Under the pieces are notes generated by a model. That model worked only from the letters and a program-made list of their open reading frames with translations, was not told the DNA's origin and did not search any database. Shown in pieces: positions 57,023 to 64,000 of a DNA stretch of 64,000 nucleotides (positions are counted from its first letter, which is position 1; each line of letters starts with the position of its first letter). Made by a program: the position numbers and the translations under genes. This stretch comes from Tistrella mobilis (lineage in GTDB: Bacteria; Pseudomonadota; Alphaproteobacteria; Tistrellales; Tistrellaceae), in NCBI RefSeq assembly GCF_039634785.1, contig NZ_JBBIAB010000005.1:248001-312000 (forward strand), in the 5' to 3' direction.

Positions 57023-58279
57023 ATGGGCTACACGCTCGCGGAGAAGGTTCTCGCGCGGACCTCAGGTCGCGATCACGTTCGGGCCGGAGATGAAATCGAG
57101 GCCCGCCCCGATTTCGTCATCGCGTATGATTTTCCCGGCTATACCGATGTGATCTTCCGTCAGATGCGGGACGATTTCGGTATAGAGCGTGTCGACGATG
57201 CATCCCGCTTCGCCATCTTCATCGACCACATGGTTCCGACGGCCACGCCGAAGGAAGAAGAGCTTCACCAGATGACCCGGGCATGGTGCGCCGAACAGGG
57301 CGCAGCCCTTTACGAGCGCCACGGCATCGGTCATCAGGTCTCGGCCGAGGTCGGCTATGCGGTGCCCGGCGGCTTCGCGGTCCATTTTGACGGTCATGTC
57401 AGCCAGCTCGGCGCCTTCGGTTCGCTGGCGATCGGGCTGCGCCGCAACCTTCTTGAGGCCTTCGTCCGCCCCGCCATCTCGATCAGGGTGCCGGAGACGG
57501 TGCGGATCGATCTGACCGGTTCTCTCCGGCCGGGGGTGATGGCGCGGGACGTCTTCCACCATCTGGTCCGGGCGCTCGGCCCCAAATTCGCCGCCTTCAA
57601 GGTGCTGGAACTGGGCGGGCCGGCGGTTGCGGAGATGAGCATCGAAAGCCGGCAGACGATCTGCGGCCTTGCGATGTTCACTGGCGCCACCACCGCTGTC
57701 ATGATGCCCGACGACAAAACCGCGGACTGGCTGGGAGACCGGCCGAAGCTCGCGCTCGACCCGGTATTCAGCGACGACGATGCCGTCTATGCCGCCCGCC
57801 ACACCGTCGACCTGTCGGCGCTGGAGCCGGTGGTCGTCCTGCCGCCCACGCCCTCCAATACCCGCGATCTCTCGGAGGTGATCGGCACCGAGGTCCAGGC
57901 CGGCTATCTCGGCAGCTGCGCCAGCGGCCGGATCGAGGATCTGCGCGCTGCGGCCCAGGTGCTGAAAGGCCGTCAGATCGCCCCCGGCTTCGCGCTTCAT
58001 GTCGTGCCCACCAGCCGGGCGCTGATGGCTCAGGCCGCGGCCGAAGGTTTGATCACCACGCTGGTCGAGGCGGGCGCCTTCGTCAGCAGCCCGTCCTGCG
58101 ACTATTGCTTCGGCCGGATCGCGACCATGGCCGAAGGCCAGCGGGCGGTCTCTACCGGCACACTCAACGTGCCCGGCCGCATGGGACATCCGAAGTCCGA
58201 GATCTTCCTGTGCAATGCCGCAGCCGTGGCTGCCGCCGCCATCGAAGGCCGGATCGCGGATCCCCGCCGCTATCTCTGA
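57023..58279 (+). CDS. aconitase-family dehydratase, large subunit (LeuC/DmdA-like)
   Basis: 418 aa [4Fe-4S] hydro-lyase subunit of the LeuC/homoaconitase type. Fe-S ligands are visible: GYLGSCASGRIEDLRAA (first Cys) and SPSCDYCFGRI (Cys-x2-Cys). Substrate-side motifs: IDHMVPTATPKEEE and HGIGHQVSAEVGYAVPGG, where LeuC has HGIVHVI-like text. STGTLNVPGRMGHP near the C-terminus. Lower similarity to LeuC than expected for leucine synthesis, and neighbours are a transporter and a lyase, so catabolic use (e.g. of 2,3-dimethylmalate or a related alkyl-malate) is more likely. GGGAGGACGA ribosome site before the ATG. Confidence 0.85.
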   Translation: MGYTLAEKVLARTSGRDHVRAGDEIEARPDFVIAYDFPGYTDVIFRQMRDDFGIERVDDASRFAIFIDHMVPTATPKEEELHQMTRAWCAEQGAALYERHGIGHQVSAEVGYAVPGGFAVHFDGHVSQLGAFGSLAIGLRRNLLEAFVRPAISIRVPETVRIDLTGSLRPGVMARDVFHHLVRALGPKFAAFKVLELGGPAVAEMSIESRQTICGLAMFTGATTAVMMPDDKTADWLGDRPKLALDPVFSDDDAVYAARHTVDLSALEPVVVLPPTPSNTRDLSEVIGTEVQAGYLGSCASGRIEDLRAAAQVLKGRQIAPGFALHVVPTSRALMAQAAAEGLITTLVEAGAFVSSPSCDYCFGRIATMAEGQRAVSTGTLNVPGRMGHPKSEIFLCNAAAVAAAAIEGRIADPRRYL

Positions 58280-58365
58280 AGGCGGCCCCGCCGCCGGGGT
58301 CACCCGTCTCCGGCCCCGCCTTTCCGGCCCTTCTCCGCCATCTTTCCCATCCAGGAGTGCAGCCC

Positions 58366-58896
58366 ATGTCGCTGCCCGATCTCCGCGGTCGCGCCGTCTG
58401 GGTGTTCCGCGAGGACGACTACGACATCGACCGCATCATCGGTGTCGAGAACATCAAGATCACCGATATCGACGCGCTGGCCGCGCTGGTGATGAAGGAT
58501 GACGAGCCCGGCTTTCCGCAGAAGGTCCGGCCCGGCGACCTGCTGGTCGGCGCCGACAATTTCGGCTACGGCCATCCGCATTATCCGGCCATGCGCGCCA
58601 TGCGCCATCTGGGTGTCGCGGGCGTCATCGCCGACGGCTTCTCACCCGGCTTCTGGCGGGGTGAAATCAGCATGGGCTTCCCGCTGATCCCCTGTCCGGG
58701 CGTCGCGGCCGCCACCGACCGCTTCGACAGCCTGGAGGTCGACTGGCAGGCAGGCTGCGTCCGCAACCTGACCAGGGGCTGGGAAAAGCCGTTCGAACCG
58801 CTGTCGGTCGCCGACCGGGCGATGCTCGAAGCGGGCGGACTGGTGCCCTATCTCAAGCGCGCGGTCGATGCCGATCGCGCCCGCGCCGGAGGCTGA
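58366..58896 (+). CDS. aconitase-family dehydratase, small subunit (LeuD-like)
   Basis: 176 aa swivelling domain subunit. GRAVWVFREDDYDIDRIIGVENIK begins it; the LeuD-type active-site loop is LLVGADNFGYGHPHYPAMRAMRHLGVAGVIADGFSPGF, where the usual GSSRE Ser/Arg motif is replaced by ADNFGYGHP, typical for the DmdB-like/prokaryotic HACN small subunits. CCAGGAG precedes the ATG. Pairs with the large subunit 86 bp upstream. Confidence 0.85.
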   Translation: MSLPDLRGRAVWVFREDDYDIDRIIGVENIKITDIDALAALVMKDDEPGFPQKVRPGDLLVGADNFGYGHPHYPAMRAMRHLGVAGVIADGFSPGFWRGEISMGFPLIPCPGVAAATDRFDSLEVDWQAGCVRNLTRGWEKPFEPLSVADRAMLEAGGLVPYLKRAVDADRARAGG

Positions 58897-58900
58897 TCCC

Positions 58901-59767
58901 ATGCTTGCGCAAATGGCGGTCAGCGGCATCGCGCTCGGTGCCATCTACGGTCTCGTCGCGCTCGGTATCGTGCTGGTCTATCGGGCGACGGGGGTGATCA
59001 ATTTCGCCCATGGCGAAGGCGTCATGATCTCGGCCTTCATCGCCTGGACCCTGCTCGAAGCCGGGGTCCCCTACTGGCTGGCGGCCATCCTGACCATCGC
59101 CGCCGCCGCCCTGATCGGCCTTGCGATCGAAGTGGTGCTGATCGGCCGCTTCATCGGCAAGCCGCTGCTCGCCAATGCGATCGCTACCCTCGGCCTCTAC
59201 CTGATCCTGGGCGACGTCGCGGTCTGGATCTGGGGCAAGGATCCCCACGACATGGCCGGGCCGTTCTCGCAGGCGCCGATCCTGATCGGCGGCGTGGCGG
59301 TCAGTCTCGCCGATCTCGGCATCATCGCGACCTGTCTGGTGCTGTCGGCGGCGCTCTTCGCCTTCTTCCGCTATGCCCGGACCGGTATCGCCATGCAGGC
59401 GGCCATGAGCAACGAAACCGCGGCCCGGCTGCAGGGCGTGCCGGTGGCCCGCATGCACGGCCTGGCCTGGATGCTCTCCTATATGGTGGGTGCTGTGGCC
59501 GGCCTGCTGATCGCACCGCTGACCTTCCTGCATTTCACCATGATGCAGCAGGCCCTGCATTTCGCCTTTGCCGCCGCGGTTCTGGGCGGGTTGACCTCGA
59601 TGCCGGGCGCGCTCGTCGGCGGCGCCATCGTCGGGCTGACGGCGAACCTCACCGGCGCCTATGTGGACTCGGCGTTCAAGGAATTCATGCCCTTCCTGGT
59701 CATGCTCGCGATCCTGATCGTCAAGCCCTCCGGCCTGCTCGGCCGTCACGCGACCAAGAAGATCTGA
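58901..59767 (+). CDS. branched-chain-type ABC transporter permease (LivH-like)
   Basis: 288 aa inner-membrane permease, about eight helices. SGIALGAIYGLVALGIVLVYRATGVINFAHGEGVM is the LivH hallmark; MQAAMSNETAARLQGVPVARM is the cytoplasmic EAA-like loop. Start ATG at 58901, 4 bp after the dehydratase stop. With the next four genes it forms a complete HAAT importer. Confidence 0.92.
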   Translation: MLAQMAVSGIALGAIYGLVALGIVLVYRATGVINFAHGEGVMISAFIAWTLLEAGVPYWLAAILTIAAAALIGLAIEVVLIGRFIGKPLLANAIATLGLYLILGDVAVWIWGKDPHDMAGPFSQAPILIGGVAVSLADLGIIATCLVLSAALFAFFRYARTGIAMQAAMSNETAARLQGVPVARMHGLAWMLSYMVGAVAGLLIAPLTFLHFTMMQQALHFAFAAAVLGGLTSMPGALVGGAIVGLTANLTGAYVDSAFKEFMPFLVMLAILIVKPSGLLGRHATKKI

Positions 59768-59782
59768 GGCGGAGGGAGACCT

Positions 59783-60751
59783 ATGACCATGAGCCTCGAT
59801 CTGCCCGCCGCGCGCAGCCGCCCCGGCCGTCTTGCCCTCGCCGGGCTCGGCATCGCCGTTCTGCTGGCCCTGCCCTTCATCCTCGGCGGCTATTTCCTGT
59901 TCATCGCCAGCCTGGTGCTGGTCTATGTGCTGGCCGCCTTCGGCACCAATCTGCTGACCGGCTACACCAATCTCATCTCGCTGGCAGGGGCCGTGTTCTT
60001 CGGCATCGGCGCCTATGGCGCCGCCATCCTGACCGGGGAATACGGTGTCACTCTGCTGGTCGCGGCGCTTGCCGCAGGCCTTGTCGCCATGGTCGTCGGC
60101 CTGCTGCTCGCCATCCCGCTGCTGCGCCTGGAAGAGGTCTTCCTCGCCATGGCGACGCTCGGCTTCGTGATGATCTTCGCCGAGATCGCCAAATCGGGTG
60201 GCGAGTTGACCGGCGGCGAGAACGGCATGGGCGTCGCCGCGCCGGATCTCTTCGGCCTGGAACTCGGCGGCGCCGGCACCTACTGGATGCTGCTTGCGGT
60301 GGTCGCGGTGCTGATGTGGATGGGGGCCAATTTCGGGGCCAGCCGCTGGGGGCGTGCGCTCAAGGCGGTGAAGGGCAGCGAATCCGCCGCCCGGATCATG
60401 GGGCTCGACACCGCCCGCCTCAAGATCGTCGCCTTCGCGCTGTCCTCTTTCTATTGCGGCGTCGCCGGTGCGCTCTACGGCCCGCTGATCCGCTTCATCG
60501 ACCCGTCCACCTTCGATCTGATGGTCTCGATCAGCTTCGTGTCCATGGTGATCGTGGGTGGTCTGGGCTCTATCCGCGGCTCGATCCTGGGCGCCGCCTT
60601 CGTGATCGCGGTGCCGCAATGCCTTACCTATCTGGGGCTCGATCAGGTCCAGCGGTCGGTCTATGGCCTCGCCATGATCCTGTCGCTGATGTTCCTGCCG
60701 GGCGGCCTTTCGGGTCTCGGCCACACGCTGTTCCGGAGGCATCGCCCGTGA
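59783..60751 (+). CDS. branched-chain-type ABC transporter permease (LivM-like)
   Basis: 322 aa, 8-10 helices. LivM signature NLLTGYTNLISLAGAVFFGIGAYGAAIL and RALKAVKGSESAARIMGLDTARLKIVAFALSSFYCGVAGALYG (cited for type). GGAGGGAGA lies 8 bp upstream of the ATG. Overlaps the ATPase gene by 4 bp (GTGA). Confidence 0.92.
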   Translation: MTMSLDLPAARSRPGRLALAGLGIAVLLALPFILGGYFLFIASLVLVYVLAAFGTNLLTGYTNLISLAGAVFFGIGAYGAAILTGEYGVTLLVAALAAGLVAMVVGLLLAIPLLRLEEVFLAMATLGFVMIFAEIAKSGGELTGGENGMGVAAPDLFGLELGGAGTYWMLLAVVAVLMWMGANFGASRWGRALKAVKGSESAARIMGLDTARLKIVAFALSSFYCGVAGALYGPLIRFIDPSTFDLMVSISFVSMVIVGGLGSIRGSILGAAFVIAVPQCLTYLGLDQVQRSVYGLAMILSLMFLPGGLSGLGHTLFRRHRP

Positions 60752-61587
60752 CCGCTGCACCCGAACTGCTGACAATCCGCGACCTCGCCATCTCTTTCGG
60801 CGGCCTGAAGGCGGTGGACGGCATCGACGTCACCGTCGAGCAGGGGGAAGTCCATGCCCTGATCGGCCCCAACGGCGCCGGCAAGACCACCGTGCTCAAC
60901 TGTGTCAGCCGGTTCTACGACGCCGCGCGCGGCAGCATCCGCTTCGGCGACCAGGAACTTCTGGGCCTCAAGCCCCACCGGGTCGCCCGGCTGGGCATTG
61001 CACGCACCTTTCAGAACCTCGAGCTGTTCCCGGAACTGAGCGTGCTCGACAACGTGCTGATCGGCCGCGACCGGGCGATGTCGGCGGGCATTCTGCCGGC
61101 CATGCTGCGCCTGCCGTCGGAACGGCGTGAAGCGATCCGCGAACGCGACCATGCCCTTGGTCTGATCGACGAGGTGGGTCTTGGCGGCGATGCCGACGCC
61201 ATCGTCGCGGATCTCCCCTATGGCCGTCAGAAGCTTGCCGAACTCGCCCGCGCCCTGGCACTGGATCCCAGACTGCTGCTGCTGGACGAACCGGCCGCCG
61301 GCATGAACCAGACCGAAGCGCGCACCCTCGGCGACCTGCTGCTGCGGCTGCGCGACCGCCACGGCCTGACCATCCTGCTGATCGAACACAACATGTCGCT
61401 GGTGATGCGGGTGTCGGACCGGATCACGGTCATGGAGCAGGGCCGCTTCCTTGCCGCCGGCACCCCGCCCGAGATCGAGCGCCACGAAGCCGTGATTGCC
61501 GCCTATCTGGGCAATCGCGATGCGGATGCCATCCCCCGGCGCGACCGGCGCCGCCAGGGCCCGACGAAGGAGATGGCCCATGCCTGA
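60748..61587 (+). CDS. branched-chain-type ABC transporter ATP-binding protein (LivG-like)
   Basis: 279 aa. Walker A GPNGAGKTT, IARTFQNLELFPELSVLDN (LivG Q-loop), signature-like LPYGRQKLAELARALA, Walker B LLLLDEPAAGMN, and IEHNMSLVM. The C-terminal ~25 residues are Arg-rich and unusual for the family. GTG start at 60748 overlapping livM. Confidence 0.93.
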   Translation: MTAAPELLTIRDLAISFGGLKAVDGIDVTVEQGEVHALIGPNGAGKTTVLNCVSRFYDAARGSIRFGDQELLGLKPHRVARLGIARTFQNLELFPELSVLDNVLIGRDRAMSAGILPAMLRLPSERREAIRERDHALGLIDEVGLGGDADAIVADLPYGRQKLAELARALALDPRLLLLDEPAAGMNQTEARTLGDLLLRLRDRHGLTILLIEHNMSLVMRVSDRITVMEQGRFLAAGTPPEIERHEAVIAAYLGNRDADAIPRRDRRRQGPTKEMAHA

Positions 61588-62299
61588 TACGCCCATTCTG
61601 GAGGTCTCGGGCCTCGTCGCCGCCTATGGGGCGATCCGTGCCCTGCACGGGATCGATCTGTCGCTCATGCCGGGCGAGGTTGTGGCCGTGCTGGGGGCCA
61701 ACGGCGCCGGCAAGACCACCCTGCTGCGCTGCCTGTCGGGGCTGCTGAAGCCGGTCGACGGCCGGATCGTCTTCGACGGCGACGACATTGCGGACAAGCC
61801 GGCCGAAGGACTGGTCGCCCGCGGCATCTCGCATGTTCCCCAGGGCCGGATGGTGTTCCCGGGATTGAGCGTGCGCGAGAACCTGATCGTCGGCGGCTGG
61901 ACCCGCGACCGTGCCGCCACGGCCCAGGGTATCGATCGCGCCTGCACCTATTTCCCCCGGCTTGCCGAGCGCATGGACCAGCAGGCCGGCACGCTGTCGG
62001 GTGGCGAGCAACAGATGCTCGCCGTCGCCCGCGGGCTGATGTCAGAGCCCCGCCTGCTGATGCTCGACGAACCCTCCATGGGTGTCGCGCCGGTGATCAA
62101 GGCCGTGATCTTCGATGCGCTGGCCGACATCGCCCGCGACGAGGGCGTCACCATGCTGATCGTCGAACAGGATGCCGAACTGGCGCTCGACCTCGCCGAC
62201 CGGGGCTATGTGCTGGAAACCGGCAGTCTGGCGGTCCAGGGCCCGGCCGAAGCGCTGCTCGCCGATGATGCCCTGCGCCGTGCCTATCTGGGCGGCTGA
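61580..62299 (+). CDS. branched-chain-type ABC transporter ATP-binding protein (LivF-like)
   Basis: 239 aa. Walker A GANGAGKTT, ISHVPQGRMVFPGLSVRENL (LivF-type Q-loop), signature LSGGEQQMLAVARGLM, Walker B LLMLDEPSMGVAP. Overlaps livG by 8 bp; AAGGAGA ribosome site lies inside the livG end. Confidence 0.93.
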   Translation: MPDTPILEVSGLVAAYGAIRALHGIDLSLMPGEVVAVLGANGAGKTTLLRCLSGLLKPVDGRIVFDGDDIADKPAEGLVARGISHVPQGRMVFPGLSVRENLIVGGWTRDRAATAQGIDRACTYFPRLAERMDQQAGTLSGGEQQMLAVARGLMSEPRLLMLDEPSMGVAPVIKAVIFDALADIARDEGVTMLIVEQDAELALDLADRGYVLETGSLAVQGPAEALLADDALRRAYLGG

Positions 62300-62388
62300 T
62301 CCGCCCCCCCTTGAAGACTTCGCATCCGCACCGCCGGCGGATCCGCCCGCATCAAGAGATCCCCGGCACCACAGGGAGGAGAGACCGG

Positions 62389-63621
62389 ATGACCCTGCGC
62401 TTCGACCGGCTGCGCCGCCGTCTGCTGACGGCTGCCGCCGCCATCGCCCTTGCATCCGCCCTGCCGGCGGGGCTGTCGCACCCGGCTTTCGCCGCAGATC
62501 CCGGCGTTTCCGACGACGCCGTCAAGGTCGGCAGCACCCTCGCCCTCTCGGGCACGCTCGCCTATATGGGCAAGGCCGTGCAGGAGGGCATGGAAACCTA
62601 TTTCGGCATGCTGAACGATCAGGGCGGCGTCAACGGCCGCAGGATCGAACTCGTCTCCTATGACGATGAATTCAAGCCGCCAAAGGCCGTCGCCAACGCC
62701 AAGCTGCTGGTGGAGCGCGACGACGTGCTCGCCCTGGTCGGCCCGGTGGGGACCGCCACGGTGCTTGCGGCCTATGAATATCTGGAGCCCAAGGGCGTGC
62801 CGATCGTAGGCGCGCTCAGCATCTCGGATGCCGTGACCAATCCGCCGCGGAAGCTGCTCTTCGCCCTGCCCTCGCCGCAGTCGACCGAGGCCCCGGCCTA
62901 TGTCGACTATGCCGTGAACGAGCTTGGCGCCAAAAAGGTCGCGATGCTGGTTCAGAACGACGCCTGGGGCAAACCCGCGCAGGACTATACCGAAAAGCAG
63001 CTCGCCACCCACGGCATGAAGCTGGTCGAGGTCCAGAATTTCGAGCGCCTGGCCACCGACCTGACCAGCCAGGTGGCGCGGCTGAAGGCGGCCGAGCCCG
63101 ATGTGGTCATCCTCTATGCCCTGGGCCAGCAGGCGGCGATCTTCTTCAAGAATGCCGAAAAGCTGGGCTGGAACCCGACCGTGTTCGGCGCAGGCGGGCT
63201 GAATGATCCGAAATTCGTCGAGCTGCTGGGCGGCGGTGCCGGCAAGACCCTTTATGTCGCCTCCTATTACGACCCGGTCGATGGCGAGAACCCGGCGATC
63301 AAGGCCTTTGTCGCGGAATACGGCAAGCGCTTCCCGAAATCGACCCCGTCCAGCCTGGCGCTGATGGGCTATTCGGCGGCGGCGACTTTTGCCGAAGCCC
63401 TGAAGCAGGCGGGCGACGACCCCACCCGCGAAAAGCTGGTCGGCGCGCTCGAAGGCATGAAGGGCTTCGATCAGAAGATCGGCCCCGCGATCACCTTCGC
63501 GCCGCTCTCGGACGATCCCTATTCGCGCCGCGGCCAGACGGGCGTGGTGCTGATGCAGCTTAAGGATGGCGGCTTCCGCTCGCTCGGCGCCGTGATCGAC
63601 CCGGTTCGCGGCGGCAGGTAA
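62389..63621 (+). CDS. branched-chain-type ABC transporter substrate-binding protein (type I)
   Basis: 410 aa periplasmic protein with Sec signal (RRRLLTAAAAIALASA, cleavage near AFAADP). Peripla_BP_6 fold: VKVGSTLALSGTLAYMGKAVQEGMETYF, ELVSYDDEFKPPKAVANAKLLVERDDVLALVGPVGTATV, VAMLVQNDAWGK (cited for type). These proteins bind amino acids, dicarboxylates or aromatic acids; specificity is not readable, but neighbours suggest a substituted dicarboxylate. GGGAGGAGAG before the ATG. Followed by a strong stem-loop. Confidence 0.92.
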   Translation: MTLRFDRLRRRLLTAAAAIALASALPAGLSHPAFAADPGVSDDAVKVGSTLALSGTLAYMGKAVQEGMETYFGMLNDQGGVNGRRIELVSYDDEFKPPKAVANAKLLVERDDVLALVGPVGTATVLAAYEYLEPKGVPIVGALSISDAVTNPPRKLLFALPSPQSTEAPAYVDYAVNELGAKKVAMLVQNDAWGKPAQDYTEKQLATHGMKLVEVQNFERLATDLTSQVARLKAAEPDVVILYALGQQAAIFFKNAEKLGWNPTVFGAGGLNDPKFVELLGGGAGKTLYVASYYDPVDGENPAIKAFVAEYGKRFPKSTPSSLALMGYSAAATFAEALKQAGDDPTREKLVGALEGMKGFDQKIGPAITFAPLSDDPYSRRGQTGVVLMQLKDGGFRSLGAVIDPVRGGR

Positions 63622-63631
63622 CCGCGCCTGA

Positions 63632-63660
63632 GGCCGGCCGGGTGACACCCCCGGCCGGCC
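63632..63660 (+). other. intercistronic stem-loop after the binding-protein gene
   Basis: Perfect 11-bp stem GGCCGGCCGGG/CCCGGCCGGCC with a 7-nt loop and no T-run. Such hairpins stabilise the abundant binding-protein mRNA or reduce read-through to the next gene. Confidence 0.7.
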
Positions 63661-63707
63661 GCGCCGCACGACAGATGCGCTCCTTTCCACGAAAGAGAAT
63701 CCGACCG

Positions 63708-64000
63708 ATGTCCCATGCCCGCATGCTCCGCGACCGGATCGAGGCCGGCCAGACCGTCTGGATGGCCGGTGCCTATGACGTGTTGTCGGCCCGGCTGGTC
63801 GCCGATGCCGGCTTCGACGCCGTCTTCACCACCGGCTTCGGCGTCTCGGCCAGCCTGCTGGGAGAGCCGGATGTCGAGCTTTACACCATGACCGAGAATG
63901 TGGGTGTGGTCCGCGCCATCGGCGACGTGATCGACATGCCGCTGGTTGCCGATGCCGATACCGGCTATGGCAATGTGGTCAACATCGTGCGCACCGTGCG
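63708..64000 (+). CDS. isocitrate lyase/PEP mutase superfamily enzyme (5' part)
   Basis: Only the first 97 codons are inside the window. MSHARMLRDRIEAGQTVWMAGAYDVLSARLVADAGFDAVFTTGFGVSAS (cited for type) continues with YTMTENVGVV and DMPLVADADTGYGN (Mg2+-binding DADTGYG). This is the N-terminus of the ICL/PEPM group that includes 2,3-dimethylmalate lyase, methylisocitrate lyase and oxaloacetate decarboxylase. Same strand as and close to the dehydratase-ABC genes, so likely their metabolic partner. GAAAGAG 11 bp before the ATG is a moderate ribosome site. Confidence 0.85.
   Translation, partial: MSHARMLRDRIEAGQTVWMAGAYDVLSARLVADAGFDAVFTTGFGVSASLLGEPDVELYTMTENVGVVRAIGDVIDMPLVADADTGYGNVVNIVRTV

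Noticed and set aside
57023-58896. Assignment as leucine biosynthesis leuCD
   Set aside because: No leuA/leuB nearby, altered small-subunit loop, and association with an importer and a lyase argue for catabolism; genome-wide check still decisive.

Overview
The window is high-GC DNA (roughly two thirds G+C) with dense, often 4-bp-overlapping operons. Gene content and order point to an alphaproteobacterium of the Rhodospirillales/Tistrella type: dusB-ntrB-ntrC-ntrY-ntrX-trkA-hfq-hflX next to a divergent bifunctional ispDF, a CIRCE-preceded groESL, and the run mltB-rlpA-dac-tmk-holB-metG-tatD. The species assignment is inference from synteny only.

Layout. 1-13 kb: ispDF (cut by the left edge), then the nitrogen-control cluster (dusB, NtrB/NtrC, NtrY/NtrX), trkA, a HAD phosphatase, hfq and hflX. 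13-15 kb: groES-groEL with a CIRCE operator and a strong terminator. 15-25 kb: mostly minus-strand single genes (SDR, mazG, luciferase-like oxidoreductase, DUF2076, Bax-inhibitor-like, an ECF sigma/anti-sigma pair, DUF1232), plus an MFS drug exporter followed by a TetR regulator. 25-34 kb: a long minus-strand housekeeping block for peptidoglycan remodelling, replication, Met-tRNA synthesis and DNA/RNA hydrolases. 34.2-37 kb: the one clearly accessory region. It has a structured GC-rich non-coding stretch, tRNA-Ser(UGA), an AT-richer HEPN-domain gene directly behind the tRNA, and a decayed IS1380-family transposase. 37-50 kb: esterase, sensor diguanylate cyclase, a glycine-betaine/osmoprotectant ABC importer, an unusual pair (PPDK-like swivelling-His protein plus a large PhoU/DUF47-like protein), TfoX-N and an OFA-type MFS carrier.

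50.1-56.8 kb: a complete N-ATPase operon on the minus strand in the order beta, epsilon, AtpQ, AtpR, a, c, b(+delta-like), alpha, gamma. The c subunit carries a Na+-type ligand set. A perfect FNR/Anr-type box lies upstream. 57-64 kb: a divergent plus-strand catabolic operon with a LeuCD/aconitase-type dehydratase, a full branched-chain-type ABC importer and the start of a PEP-mutase/isocitrate-lyase superfamily enzyme (cut by the right edge). The combination suggests uptake and breakdown of an alkyl-malate-like dicarboxylate.

Most interesting leads: the FNR-boxed N-ATPase, the dehydratase/lyase operon, the truncated-PPDK plus PhoU-like pair, the HEPN gene behind tRNA-Ser, and the structured non-coding stretch next to that tRNA.
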